Shown here one piece after another: positions 23,080 to 32,131 of a DNA stretch of 64,000 bases (the stretch's first letter is position 1; every line of letters starts with the position of its first letter). Under the pieces are notes generated by a model that was not told the origin of the DNA, made no database searches, and saw nothing but the letters and a program-made list of their open reading frames with translations. The stretch lies in NCBI RefSeq assembly GCF_003234935.1, contig NZ_QKSB01000004.1, positions 1 through 64,000 on the forward strand. Direction: 5' to 3'. This stretch comes from Putridiphycobacter roseus. Its GTDB lineage: Bacteria > Bacteroidota > Bacteroidia > Flavobacteriales_D > Crocinitomicaceae. The position numbers were made by a program, and so were the translations under genes.

Positions 23080-23931
23080 ATGAAAATATTATCAATCCTC
23101 TTAATGCTTACTTTATTCACTTTCTCTTGCAAGAAAAAGGAAGAAAAGCTGCCTATAAGAAACATTACCTTTGGATTTGAAAGCATTTTGGAAGATTGGG
23201 GCGAAATGGGAGGCAATAGAGAAATAAGTGCAGAAGATGACATTGTGATCAGTGTCGACACCATGAGTGAAGGATTTCAATCCGCAAAATTCACGGTCTC
23301 GCCAAGCAGCAATGTTGCTGGCGGAAATAGAGCCGAATTGACCTTTGACCAAAATGCAGTGGAAGGAGATATTGGCTGGTACCAATACAGTTTTTTTATC
23401 CCCGAAAACTATCAAGATGTGGCATTAAATGATGCGGACGGTAAAGTCAATTGGCAAGTATTGGGGCAATGGCACCATCAACCTGTTTTTGCCGAAGGTG
23501 AAACTTGGGAAAATTACACTGGAGAAAATGCTTCACCACCCATTGCCATTTATTACAATTACTTTGACAGTACCGACCAAAACTATCAGGCATTACGCAA
23601 CGATTCTAAGGCAACAGCTGTGCATGGTTTTAATACTGCTTGGAATAAGGTTTCCACCATCAGTATCGTCTATGGTGAAGGAGCAATTGCCATTCATGAA
23701 ATTAAAAAAGGCACATGGAACAACATAAAATTTCAAATAAAATGGTCGGAGGGTGATGATGGTTTTATACAGGTTTGGATGAATAACACTGAATTTACGG
23801 ATGGACGAATTTATGGCGCCAATATGTTGAACAAGGCCTCACATTACTTTAAATTTGGCTTGTACCGCAACCCAACCATACCGCACACCAATCAATTGTA
23901 TTATGATGACGTTCGCATTTGGTCAGAATAA
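23080..23931 (+). CDS. polysaccharide lyase of the heparin lyase I family, lipoprotein
   Basis: 283 aa. Lipobox FTFSC (MKILSILLMLTLFTFSC, Cys17). The jelly-roll lyase pattern is visible: GGNRAELTFDQ, WYQYSFFIPENYQDV, WQVLGQWHHQPVF, then WNNIKFQIKWSEGDDGFIQVWMN and the final FGLYRNPTIP...LYYDDVRIW. The AxxGGxRAEL and QWH segments are typical of the family (Pfam Polysacc_lyase). It would cleave an acidic polysaccharide by beta-elimination at the cell surface; the substrate (alginate, glucuronan or other) cannot be told. It stands alone rather than in a SusCD locus. Confidence 0.8.
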   Translation: MKILSILLMLTLFTFSCKKKEEKLPIRNITFGFESILEDWGEMGGNREISAEDDIVISVDTMSEGFQSAKFTVSPSSNVAGGNRAELTFDQNAVEGDIGWYQYSFFIPENYQDVALNDADGKVNWQVLGQWHHQPVFAEGETWENYTGENASPPIAIYYNYFDSTDQNYQALRNDSKATAVHGFNTAWNKVSTISIVYGEGAIAIHEIKKGTWNNIKFQIKWSEGDDGFIQVWMNNTEFTDGRIYGANMLNKASHYFKFGLYRNPTIPHTNQLYYDDVRIWSE

Positions 23932-24031
23932 GTTTTCCGCCATACATTAAGCGACCGATCAAAACATAAGTCCGTCTTCATTTTTATATCTCCCTTGTTT
24001 TTCATACCTTATCCATGTAACAAAAGCATGA

Positions 24032-24769
24032 ATGATGGATAAAAAGAACTTCAATAATTTAAAGGCTGTCTTTGTCAATTGCACCTTAAAAAAATCACCG
24101 GCAACCAGTCATATGCAAAAACTCATGGACCTTTCAAAAAGTATCATGGAAAAGGAAGGCGCACAAGTAGATGAAATTAGATTGGTGGACCATGAAGTGG
24201 CAACGGGTGTTTATCCCGACATGACCGAGCACAATTGGGAAAAAGACGAATGGCCTGCTTTGTTTAAACGCATTTTTGCCGCCGATATCATATTGGTCGG
24301 CACCCCCATTTGGTTAGGCGAAAAATCATCTGTCGCACAAAAATTAATTGAGCGCTTATACGCCATGAGTGGGCAGACCAATGAAAAGGGTCAATACCTT
24401 TTTTATGGAAAAGTAGGAGGTTGTGTCATCACCGGAAATGAAGATGGCGTAAAGCATTGTGCCATGGGTATTTTATATGCCTTACAACACGTAGGCTACT
24501 CTATTCCACCCCAAGCTGATGCAGGTTGGATTGGTGCTGTAGGTCCTGGTCCGAGTTATGGCGACAAGGAATGGCAAGGTAAAAAAATTGATCCACCCTT
24601 GGGATACGACAGTGATTTTACCAATAGAAACACCACGTTTATGACTTACAACCTCATGCATTTGGCTAAAATGCTTAAAGACAATGGTGGTTATCCAAAC
24701 CTTGGCAACTCGAGAAAAGAATGGGATGACGGCAGCAGGTGGGAATTTGAAAATCCGGAGTATAGATAA
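24032..24769 (+). CDS. flavodoxin-fold NAD(P)H-dependent FMN reductase
   Basis: 245 aa. The N-terminal LKAVFVNCTLKKSPATSHMQKL is the phosphate-binding loop region, followed by LVGTPIWLGEKSSVAQKLIERL and GGCVITGNEDG, the FMN-contacting parts of the NADPH-dependent FMN reductase family. Length fits. These soluble enzymes reduce quinones, azo dyes or flavin. The start could be Met1 or Met2 (24032 or 24035). It lies alone, 63 bp before a small gene in the same direction. Confidence 0.85.
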   Translation: MMDKKNFNNLKAVFVNCTLKKSPATSHMQKLMDLSKSIMEKEGAQVDEIRLVDHEVATGVYPDMTEHNWEKDEWPALFKRIFAADIILVGTPIWLGEKSSVAQKLIERLYAMSGQTNEKGQYLFYGKVGGCVITGNEDGVKHCAMGILYALQHVGYSIPPQADAGWIGAVGPGPSYGDKEWQGKKIDPPLGYDSDFTNRNTTFMTYNLMHLAKMLKDNGGYPNLGNSRKEWDDGSRWEFENPEYR

Positions 24770-24832
24770 GAAAGTTTTATGGTGCTTGTCTGTGGAATTA
24801 AACTTAAATTAAGCACTTAAAAATACGAAAAC

Positions 24833-25015
24833 ATGAATTTTGAAATAGATAAAGCCACCTACGAAGCCATTGCCAAAGAAATACACAGCGACCAAAGTCC
24901 CGTAGGAATTGACGCGAAAAAAACACACATTTTAATCCTCCACCAATTACAGGAATTAAATGCCCGTTTAACGCGCATGGAAGCAAAAATGGAAGCCCAA
25001 GCCAAGCCTGAATAA
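24833..25015 (+). CDS. small 60-residue protein with C-terminal coiled coil
   Basis: 60 aa, fully charged and soluble. The C-terminal half (LHQLQELNARLTRMEAKMEA) has a heptad-like pattern, so a short coiled coil or dimer is likely. No family recognised; the N-terminal acidic part (FEIDKATYEAIAKEIHSDQ) is amphipathic. The composition and clean start support real coding. Confidence 0.6.
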   Translation: MNFEIDKATYEAIAKEIHSDQSPVGIDAKKTHILILHQLQELNARLTRMEAKMEAQAKPE

Positions 25016-25444
25016 TGCGCAAGTTTTGACTTTTTTTTAATCATAAACCAAAGTGTTTTTCCATCCCCTGTAGCCAAGCAAGTCCGGTAGTTGTTAAAAC
25101 TAAAGCCTTGCTATATTTCCTGGTTTTTCGAGACTGCAGTCTCTAATAAAATAGGCAAGGTCAAGTATTGCACAGGTTTTAATAATAAGTTTTCTAGCTT
25201 TAAAATTGGAACCATATACTCAAATGGTATAGCAGCCGCAAAGCACAGTTCCTGCGACCATTTACTTAAACTTCCCTACCCTTTTCGCAAGCCGTATATT
25301 TTATGGCCTTTAAAAGGAAGCGCAATGCAAAAAAAGTATTCCTTACAAAATACCCATTAAAGTAACCTAAGTTAAGAAGTCACACAGGCTTGTAATTAAG
25401 GTAAATTACCTGCGACAAAATAGGCAAATCATAAAATTTTAAAA
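25016..25444. other. intergenic region, 429 bp
   Basis: No convincing gene; an 89-codon open frame (25091-25360) has no recognisable product. A perfect 14-bp palindrome GAGACTGCAGTCTC lies at 25130-25143. Confidence 0.4.
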
Positions 25445-26323
25445 ATGAAAAAATCGAAAATTACCTTACTCGCTATCCTCTCCATTGGTCTTGTATTTAC
25501 AAGCTGTAAAAAAAACAAGTCAGTTGACCTTGCTTTAAATATAAACGGATTAGAAAACTTAGGCAGTACTGCCAAATACGAAGGATGGATTATTGTAGAT
25601 GGGGATGCCATTTCTACAGGTGTGTTTGAGGTAAATGATGCGGGAGAAATGTCGACCACAACATTTGAGGTGAATCAAAAGGATTTAGAAGATGCAAGTA
25701 CATTTGTATTGACCATTGAACCGGCAAACGATACGGATCCAAAACCATCCGCTATTCATATATTAGGAGGAGAATTTTCAGGAGAAAACGCAACCTTAAC
25801 CATTGGGCATGAAGCTGCAATTGGCAACGATTTTACCACATCAAATGGCGCTTACTTATTGGCTACACCAACAGATGGTGCCATGAACAACGAAAATAGT
25901 GGGGTATGGTTTATCGACAATCGTTCAGGATCTGCAGTAGCGGGACTTGACTTACCAACATTACCTGCAGGATGGAATTACGAAGGTTGGGCTGTCATAA
26001 ACGGCACACCGGTTTCTACAGGAACATTCTTGTCAGCAACCGGCGCTGATGCAAGCGCTCCATTTAGTAGTACTTTGGCCAGTGCACCAGCATTTCCTGG
26101 AGAAGATTTTTTAATTAACGCGCCAAGTGGCCTGACTTTCCCAACTGATTTAGCAGGAAAAACAATTGTAGTTTCTGTAGAACCTAGTCCAGATAATAGT
26201 GCAAACCCATTCTTATTAAAACCATTGGTAGCTACTGTGTCAACTACTGCTGTAAATAATACAGCTTATGACATGAGTAACAATGCTGCCAATACAAATC
26301 CTACCGGAACTGCTACACGATAG
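25445..26323 (+). CDS. lipoprotein with two RskA-like (anti-sigma-K C-terminal) domains
   Basis: 292 aa. Lipobox TSC (MKKSKITLLAILSIGLVFTSC, Cys21). Two similar domains follow: YEGWIIVDGDAISTGVFEV (about residue 40) with VLTIEPANDTDPKPSA, and YEGWAVINGTPVSTGTF (about residue 178) with VVSVEPSPDNSANPF. The pattern YEGW-x-VDG-x-x-STG-x-F then V-x-x-EP is that of the RskA C-terminal anti-sigma domain. Here there is no transmembrane anti-sigma helix or N-terminal HTH, so it is not a classical anti-sigma factor. The role is unknown. A strong terminator follows. Confidence 0.7.
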   Translation: MKKSKITLLAILSIGLVFTSCKKNKSVDLALNINGLENLGSTAKYEGWIIVDGDAISTGVFEVNDAGEMSTTTFEVNQKDLEDASTFVLTIEPANDTDPKPSAIHILGGEFSGENATLTIGHEAAIGNDFTTSNGAYLLATPTDGAMNNENSGVWFIDNRSGSAVAGLDLPTLPAGWNYEGWAVINGTPVSTGTFLSATGADASAPFSSTLASAPAFPGEDFLINAPSGLTFPTDLAGKTIVVSVEPSPDNSANPFLLKPLVATVSTTAVNNTAYDMSNNAANTNPTGTATR

Positions 26324-26356
26324 GTAAAAAAAATACAAACGATTCAGCAGTAAAAG

Positions 26357-26390
26357 TCCCCCAACATTCTTGTTGGGGGATTTTTTTGTA
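26357..26390 (+). terminator. Rho-independent terminator
   Basis: Stem TCCCCCAACA / TGTTGGGGGA with a TTCT loop and a T-run. Confidence 0.92.
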
Positions 26391-26441
26391 TTGGATAAGT
26401 CGACGCTACAGCATGCAACTAAAAAAAACAATTCAATTTAA

Positions 26442-26471
26442 TTTGACTTTTAATAATTTGTAGTACATTTG
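26442..26471 (+). promoter_or_regulatory. Bacteroidota promoter of the DoxX-OhrR operon
   Basis: -33 box TTTG at 26442-26445 and -7 box TACATTTG at 26464-26471 with an 18-bp spacer, 35 bp before the DoxX ATG. A palindrome ATCTT-AC-AAGAT (26488-26499) just before the gene could be the MarR-type operator. Confidence 0.6.
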
Positions 26472-26505
26472 TATCGCACACGATATAATCTTACAAGATA
26501 TTAAT

Positions 26506-26931
26506 ATGAAAACAAACAAAATTCAAAACGCATTCAGAATACTTTTAGGTGCCTTAATGACCACTGCAGGAATTGGCCACTTAACCTTTCAAAGAGACGA
26601 ATTTATCGCTCAAGTCCCCCGTTGGTTACCAACCGACCCCGACTTTATGGACTTTGTCGTATTGTCGTCAGGCGTAGTAGAAATTACCTTGGGATTAAGC
26701 ATGATATTTTTGATGAAACACAAGGTAAAAGTAGGATTGGCATTGGCACTATTTTATGTCTTAATTTTCCCTGGTAACATTTCGCAATACACCAACCACA
26801 TTGATGCATTCTCCTTGGATACAGACCGTAAAAGATTGATTAGGTTATTTTTCCAACCGGTATTAATCTTATGGGCTTTATGGTCGACCGGCGCTTTAAA
26901 ATACTTAATTAATTTTAGAAAAAACAAATAA
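26506..26931 (+). CDS. DoxX-family membrane protein
   Basis: 141 aa with four TM segments. The N-terminal RILLGALMTTAGIGHLTFQ and FVVLSSGVVEITLGLSMIFL match the DoxX/DoxD-like (DUF4870-adjacent) fold. The polar stretch TDPDFMDF faces one side. The function is unsettled; DoxX proteins are often linked to redox or membrane stress. It is co-directional with an OhrR-type regulator 25 bp downstream, which suggests peroxide or other thiol stress regulation. Confidence 0.75.
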   Translation: MKTNKIQNAFRILLGALMTTAGIGHLTFQRDEFIAQVPRWLPTDPDFMDFVVLSSGVVEITLGLSMIFLMKHKVKVGLALALFYVLIFPGNISQYTNHIDAFSLDTDRKRLIRLFFQPVLILWALWSTGALKYLINFRKNK

Positions 26932-26956
26932 GCTTTTAACCTATAATTGCCTTTAC

Positions 26957-27415
26957 ATGAAAAATAATTTTAGCGTTTTATACCTCGAAAACCAATTGTG
27001 TTTTCCTTTGTATGCTGCCTCTAGGCTGACAACTAAAATTTATGCCCCCTATTTAAAGGCACTGGACATTACTTATCCGCAATATTTGGTGTTGCTCATC
27101 TTATGGCAACACCAAATACAATCGGTGAGCGAAATTGGTGAACAGTTATTGTTGGAGTCAAATACCTTAACTCCGCTATTAAAACGCTTAGAAGCCAAAA
27201 AAATCATAGTGCGAAAAAGATCAAAGACCGACGAAAGAACCGTCATGGTTTCCTTGACCCCATCTGGTGAAAAAATGAAGGAAAAAGCACAAACTATTCC
27301 CACGCAAATCATGGGTTCATTCCAAGGCGAAGAAATTTCAGAATCTGAGCTCTTGAACTTCCAAAAGACCTTGAAAAAATTAGTCCATATTCTGGGAAGT
27401 AAATCAAATCAATAA
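26957..27415 (+). CDS. ohrR: MarR-family regulator, OhrR-like
   Basis: 152 aa winged helix. The N-terminus has LENQLCFPLYAASRL with the reactive Cys (residue 14 or 15 region) that OhrR uses to sense organic hydroperoxides. The HTH and wing follow (TLTPLLKRLEAKKIIVRKRSKTDERTVMVSLTPSG). The classical Ohr peroxidase gene is not next to it; instead a DoxX gene is, and it is the likely target. A palindrome upstream of DoxX is a candidate operator. Confidence 0.82.
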   Translation: MKNNFSVLYLENQLCFPLYAASRLTTKIYAPYLKALDITYPQYLVLLILWQHQIQSVSEIGEQLLLESNTLTPLLKRLEAKKIIVRKRSKTDERTVMVSLTPSGEKMKEKAQTIPTQIMGSFQGEEISESELLNFQKTLKKLVHILGSKSNQ

Positions 27416-27511
27416 GCTCCCCGTCCATTTAATTACAAATGGCCATCCATTTAAAAGTCAATATTTTTTATATTTGATGGTAGACCAATATCATTTGGCG
27501 CAAATGTAAAT

Positions 27512-28063
27512 ATGGACAGTTATTTAGAAAGTGTTAAAAAACAATTTACTTATTATAAAACGCTTGGCGAAAAAACCATAGCCCAAGTCCCCAGCGACAA
27601 ACTGGCATGGCAGCTCAACGAAGAGAGTAATAGCATAGCCATGTTGGTAAAACATTTAAATGGAAATATGCTTTCTCGCTGGACCAACTTCTTGGACGAG
27701 GACGGAGAAAAAACTTGGCGAAAAAGGGATGAAGAGTTCGACAATGACCTAAAAGAAAAGGAAGCATTAATGGTACAATGGGAAGCGGGTTGGCAATGCT
27801 TATTCGAAGCCATCAACCCACTGACCGAAGTCGATTTAGAAAAAATAGTCTACATCAGAAACATGGGACACACGGTTACCGAAGCCATCAACCGCCAACT
27901 CCCCCACTACGCTTACCACATTGGACAAATTGTGTTTATCGGTAAAATTATTCAAAATCAAAAATGGCACAGCCTGTCCATTCCAAAAGGAAAATCAAAG
28001 GACTACAATCAAGAGAAGTTCGACAAGCCCAAACAGCGCAAACACTTTACGGATGATTTGTAA
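27512..28063 (+). CDS. DinB/DUF1572-family protein
   Basis: 183 aa four-helix bundle. The N-terminal YLESVKKQFTYYKTLGEKTIAQV, central HLNGNMLSRW (His48) and the C-terminal HYAYHIGQIVFIGKII (HxxxH, His132 and His136 region) fit the metal-binding DinB superfamily. Members bind a metal ion with three histidines and some are thiol transferases. It is cytoplasmic. It precedes a Crp/Fnr-like regulator by 45 bp in the same direction. Confidence 0.8.
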   Translation: MDSYLESVKKQFTYYKTLGEKTIAQVPSDKLAWQLNEESNSIAMLVKHLNGNMLSRWTNFLDEDGEKTWRKRDEEFDNDLKEKEALMVQWEAGWQCLFEAINPLTEVDLEKIVYIRNMGHTVTEAINRQLPHYAYHIGQIVFIGKIIQNQKWHSLSIPKGKSKDYNQEKFDKPKQRKHFTDDL

Positions 28064-28108
28064 AAACAATTTTAAATGTCCTATATTCGTCATTAAATAC
28101 ACTGGCAG

Positions 28109-28684
28109 ATGAACAACGAATTGGAAGCTTATATCAGTACTTACTTTGGCGTAGTAAGACCCAAGGAAATAAAAGCCATCAGTGATTTGTTTCAATTGAC
28201 CAGTATCAAAAAAGGAGCCTATTTTCTGAAAGCAGGCAAAAAATCAGAACGATTAAGTTTTGTACAGTCTGGACTTTTAAGGGTATTTGTACAAACAGCC
28301 GACAAGGAAGTCACCCAATGGATTACTACCAAAGGACAATTCGCTACCGACCTATCGAGCTTGGTATTTGACAGTCCGGCACGTTGGGACATTCAAGCCT
28401 TGGTGGATACCGAAATGTATTCGATCAGCAAAGCGGACTACGAAAAAATAGGCAGCTTAATTCCCGAATGGCACTTATTGGAAAAATTGTTTATTGTACG
28501 TTGTTTTACCATGATGGAGGACCGTATTTTTTCTCATCTATCCATGAGTGCCGAAGAAAGATACCAGGTGTTTTTCGAAAATAATGCCGCCCTATTTAAC
28601 GAAGTGCCCTTACAATACATTGCTTCTATGTTAGGCATGACCCCAGAAACATTCAGTAGGATTAGAAAAAAAATTGCCAATTGA
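28109..28684 (+). CDS. Crp/Fnr-like regulator 1
   Basis: 191 aa. Cyclic-nucleotide-binding-like beta-roll (residues about 20-110, including KAGKKSERLSFVQSGLLRVF) and a C-terminal HTH ending TPETFSRIRKKIAN. The cNMP site has no clear phosphate-binding signature and no Fe-S cysteines, so the ligand is unknown. One of four such regulators in this 10-kb stretch, each followed by a gene for a different small enzyme or membrane protein; here the downstream gene is an SRPBCC protein 117 bp later. Confidence 0.82.
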   Translation: MNNELEAYISTYFGVVRPKEIKAISDLFQLTSIKKGAYFLKAGKKSERLSFVQSGLLRVFVQTADKEVTQWITTKGQFATDLSSLVFDSPARWDIQALVDTEMYSISKADYEKIGSLIPEWHLLEKLFIVRCFTMMEDRIFSHLSMSAEERYQVFFENNAALFNEVPLQYIASMLGMTPETFSRIRKKIAN

Positions 28685-28801
28685 TTTCTTGATAAATGTC
28701 AAGCGTCAAATAAAATTAGTGTGGGATATTTGTACCGACAATAAAACAGTACAAACAGCTGCGAATATCCAATTGATATTTGTTTCAATAAACTTAACAC
28801 T

Positions 28802-29236
28802 ATGACCTTTATCCTAAAAACAAGTATCCACATTCAAGCTTCTCCCAAAAAAATATGGGCAATACTCAATAATTTTGAAGCTTACCCAACATGGAATCCT
28901 TTCATTAAATCCCTAGCAGGAAAACTGGCCGTTGGTGAAAAGTTAGTAGCAAAAATTGCTCCGGTAGACGCCAAAGCAATGACCTTTAAACCGACCATTT
29001 TGACACTCGAAAAACAAAAGCAGCTCACTTGGTTGGGCAAACTATTCATTTCGGGAATTTTTGATGGAGAACACCAGTTTGAACTCGTTGAACAAGCGGA
29101 TGGGAGTACCATATTTCATCAAAACGAAATCTTTAAGGGTATCTTAGTTCATTTTATTAAAAAACAATTGAACAACAATACCAAAGGTGGCTTTATTGCC
29201 ATGAATGCGGCATTGAAAGCCTTGGCTGAAAAATAA
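28802..29236 (+). CDS. SRPBCC-family protein (polyketide cyclase-like)
   Basis: 144 aa, a full START-like helix-grip fold: IHIQASPKKIWAILNNFEAYPTWNPFIKSL near the start, KLVAKIAPVDA, and the C-terminal long helix with MNAALKALAEK. These proteins bind hydrophobic ligands in a cavity. Function unknown. It follows a Crp/Fnr-like regulator and precedes an esterase. Confidence 0.82.
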   Translation: MTFILKTSIHIQASPKKIWAILNNFEAYPTWNPFIKSLAGKLAVGEKLVAKIAPVDAKAMTFKPTILTLEKQKQLTWLGKLFISGIFDGEHQFELVEQADGSTIFHQNEIFKGILVHFIKKQLNNNTKGGFIAMNAALKALAEK

Positions 29237-29289
29237 TAATCAGGTTTTCAGTAATTTGACATTATTTTCTTATTTTTATAGAAATCAAT

Positions 29290-30468
29290 GTGATGAGAAA
29301 ATTATTAAAACTTTTTATACTGTTCATTTTTATCCATAACAATTTGTATGCGCAAGAATACGAACGCTATAAAACACTTTTAGACAGTACTTTTCGCTCA
29401 AGCCACTTAGGGTTTGACAAAGACATTCGTGTGACCGTGCCTTTTGATTGGCAAGCCAACGCAGTACAAAGTTTTCCTTTAATTATCATTTTTGACAGTC
29501 AAAATCAAAGGAGCCATCAATACATCATCAATACCATTGACTATTTGACCAGCAATGAACAAATGCCAGCTTCCGTGGTGATCAGTGTATCCTCTGACGA
29601 AGCCAATAGATATAAGGAAACACTTCACCTCGCTTCTAATGAAAAAGGTGCCGCTTTGGCCAATGAACAGTTTATTTTTGATGAGTTGATCCCCATGGCG
29701 GAAAAACATTTTCATGCCGAAAATTTTAGAATGTTGATCGGTCATTCTCGATATGGCTATTTTACCACAGCTATGTTTTCTTCAAGAATTCACGACTTGA
29801 ACGCAGTCATTTCACTCAGTCCATTCTTCACGCAGAAAAATGTGGATTTAACGGATTCCATTGCAACTTTGAGTGAAGTGCAACTAAAAGCCCATAAATA
29901 TTACCGCTTTGGAATCGGAAATGATTATCCAGCCGACTATGCATCCATGCAACAAACGTTACAATCTTTAAACCATCCAATGGTCCATGCAAAAGGGGTG
30001 TTTTTTAAATCTGCCGACCACAATGTAACACCAGGATTAACCATTGCGCCAGCCTTGTATGAAATATTTGAAACCTGGTCGCTCATTCAAGCCGACTATT
30101 TTTCAAATGAACAAAAGGACCTGTCCATTATGAATGAGCTAGCTGAAAAAATTACGCAACATTATGGTGCTCCACTCGCTTTTTCATTGGGTATTTTAAA
30201 TGGTAAAGGCTGGTACTTTTTTGGAGAAGAAGAATATGAAAAAGCCATACAAGCCTGGGAAATCATGTTGAAATCATATCCTAATTTTACCGAAGCTTAC
30301 CTTTATATTATGGAAGCACAAAATGCATTAAAACAAAATACCGAAAGCAGTAAAGCAAAGTTTTTGGCAGGATTAAAAACAACTGCCATCTATTCAAGTG
30401 AAGAAAAAGCAGAGCTCATGAAAGAATTGGACAACTTACAGTCAAAATTGCCTAAGCAAGAAAATTAA
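29290..30468 (+). CDS. secreted esterase (Fes/EstD-like) with C-terminal helical region
   Basis: 392 aa with a signal peptide ending at YAQ. The alpha/beta core shows FPLIIIFDSQNQRSHQYI, PASVVISV, and the nucleophile elbow MLIGHSRYG (Ser at GHSRYG). The C-terminal part (FFGEEEYEKAIQAWEIML, TEAYLYIMEAQNALKQN) is TPR-like, an unusual addition to this esterase family. It resembles siderophore/esterase D hydrolases, but the substrate is unknown. Acts in the periplasm or outside. Start could be 29290 or 29293. Confidence 0.75.
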   Translation: MMRKLLKLFILFIFIHNNLYAQEYERYKTLLDSTFRSSHLGFDKDIRVTVPFDWQANAVQSFPLIIIFDSQNQRSHQYIINTIDYLTSNEQMPASVVISVSSDEANRYKETLHLASNEKGAALANEQFIFDELIPMAEKHFHAENFRMLIGHSRYGYFTTAMFSSRIHDLNAVISLSPFFTQKNVDLTDSIATLSEVQLKAHKYYRFGIGNDYPADYASMQQTLQSLNHPMVHAKGVFFKSADHNVTPGLTIAPALYEIFETWSLIQADYFSNEQKDLSIMNELAEKITQHYGAPLAFSLGILNGKGWYFFGEEEYEKAIQAWEIMLKSYPNFTEAYLYIMEAQNALKQNTESSKAKFLAGLKTTAIYSSEEKAELMKELDNLQSKLPKQEN

Positions 30469-30780
30469 AAAGTAGCATAAAAAAGAAACCAATGAAGGCA
30501 ACGCACTTTGTCCAATAATAAAATAATTTCAACTGGTCATTGCTCGCCTGTTCAAATCATACTGTCCTCCTACTTCTCCATCATTTAATGCATTAAACAA
30601 TTAACGATTTCAGTAGCTACACTATATAATATTATAACCTAGTGCATCACCTAAATAATACAGCGCTTAGCCTTCTACTAAATGCGATTAATCATTTACA
30701 TTTATCAGCCGTAAGAAAATACTTTAACTATATTTAGAATGGAAAAAACGACCCATCAGACTAAATAAAACAAATTCAAT
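30469..30780. other. intergenic region, 312 bp
   Basis: No gene or clear structure seen; very AT-rich. Confidence 0.4.
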
Positions 30781-31218
30781 ATGCAACTGATCAGCAAAGC
30801 AACTTTACAAATTCAAAAACCAATAGCAGAAGTTTTTGAAGGGATTGTAGATCCCACCAAAATGACCAAATATTTTATTTCAGAAAGTAGCGGACCATTG
30901 GAAACTGGAGGGGAGTTGCTGTGGAAATTTGCTGAATTTCCGGACAGATACCCTATAACAGAGATCCAGTTAGAAAAAAACCGTTCCATTTCCTTTGTTT
31001 GGGACCCAGAAACAGTGGTGAACATAGTTTTAGAAGCCCTTCCTGACAAAAGTACCATTGTACGCGTAACCGAAAACGGGAAGGACTTAAATGATGAAAA
31101 TCTAAAATGGTTGATTAATAATACTGGTGGATGGGCAAATTTTCTGGCCTGTTTAAAAGCCTATTTAGAGTATGGTATATCACTTCGTAAAGGAGCATAT
31201 GAATTTATGAGAAAATAA
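30781..31218 (+). CDS. SRPBCC/AHSA1-family protein
   Basis: 145 aa. The helix-grip pattern is clear: ATLQIQKPIAEVFEGIVDPTKMTKYFIS, LLWKFAEFPDRYPITEIQLEK, then the conserved WLINNTGGWANFLACLKAYLEYGI helix near the end. AHSA1-type proteins bind hydrophobic ligands or chaperone clients. No partner gene is adjacent; a Crp/Fnr-like regulator lies about 280 bp downstream. Confidence 0.82.
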   Translation: MQLISKATLQIQKPIAEVFEGIVDPTKMTKYFISESSGPLETGGELLWKFAEFPDRYPITEIQLEKNRSISFVWDPETVVNIVLEALPDKSTIVRVTENGKDLNDENLKWLINNTGGWANFLACLKAYLEYGISLRKGAYEFMRK

Positions 31219-31500
31219 AAATGTTGTTGATTTAAAAACAAATCCATTCGCCTAACAAACCCATAGTAATCAATCGCAAATCCTCGCAATAACTTTAAAG
31301 GAGCTGCAAGTAAATAAAAGTAATTAGGCAGGACAAAATATTTCAAATGAAGAAATATACTTTCAGCTGCTTATTTCAAACCAACTCATAGCTGTTTTTA
31401 CCCGCAGTGCAATCAAGTGCGTTATTTACTTTGAATTGGTTAACTTTAAAGCCTAAAGTCAATAATGGTTTTAATAAAAATTTTGAAGTACAATTAAACA

Positions 31501-32070
31501 ATGGAAAACCTAATTAATTATATCAAGTCCCGCATCAGTATTGATCAAAAAGATATTGATTTTGTCAAAAAGTACTTGGTATTTGAAGAACTACCTGCCC
31601 AAACTATTATTTTATCGGCAGGAAAAGTAGAACGCTATATCTATTTTTTAAGCGAAGGAATTGTAAAGGGATATCAAAATATGGATGGAAAAATTGTAGT
31701 ACAACACCTGGTCATAGAAAACGACTTTTTCACCTCTCTAGAGAGTTTTATGACCCAAACCCCTTCATTAGATTATTACGAAACTGTTACGAATTGTAAG
31801 CTGGTGAAAGTGGCTAAATCGGATTTTGATATTTTACAAAATGAGACCCATTTTTGGGGAGACTTTGTAAATGAAATTACCAACGAACACTTAAATTGTA
31901 AATTGGAACGCGTCAAAGATTTTCAATTGTTGACCGCCAAAGAGCGCTACCTTAAATTTGTTGAACAGTCTCCAAAGTTAGCGCGCCATGTTTCCATTGA
32001 AAATATCGCCTCTTTCTTAGGAATGGAGCCACAATCTTTAAGCCGCATACGCAAACAACTTACTTTCTAA
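31501..32070 (+). CDS. Crp/Fnr-like regulator 2
   Basis: 189 aa with an N-terminal beta-roll (FEELPAQTIILSAGKVERYIYFLSEGIVKGYQ) and C-terminal HTH (FLGMEPQSLSRIRKQLTF). No Fe-S or heme ligands are evident. It is 61 bp before an NAD-dependent epimerase gene, its likely target. Confidence 0.85.
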   Translation: MENLINYIKSRISIDQKDIDFVKKYLVFEELPAQTIILSAGKVERYIYFLSEGIVKGYQNMDGKIVVQHLVIENDFFTSLESFMTQTPSLDYYETVTNCKLVKVAKSDFDILQNETHFWGDFVNEITNEHLNCKLERVKDFQLLTAKERYLKFVEQSPKLARHVSIENIASFLGMEPQSLSRIRKQLTF

Positions 32071-32131
32071 CAAATGTTATTTTTAAATAGGCAAAACCTC
32101 CTGAAATTTGCGCAAACAAAACATTTAAAAA

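Noticed and set aside
25091..25360. 89-codon ORF in the 25-kb gap.
   Set aside because: Cys/Lys/Ser-rich without any domain pattern; no neighbour support.
31384..31425. An attC-like string (TCATAGCTGTTTTTACC ... GCAGTGCAA) between an SRPBCC gene and Crp/Fnr-like regulator 2.
   Set aside because: The first 12 bases match the core of attC site 8 but no R'' or R' boxes flank it and no cassette structure surrounds it; chance or a very old remnant.
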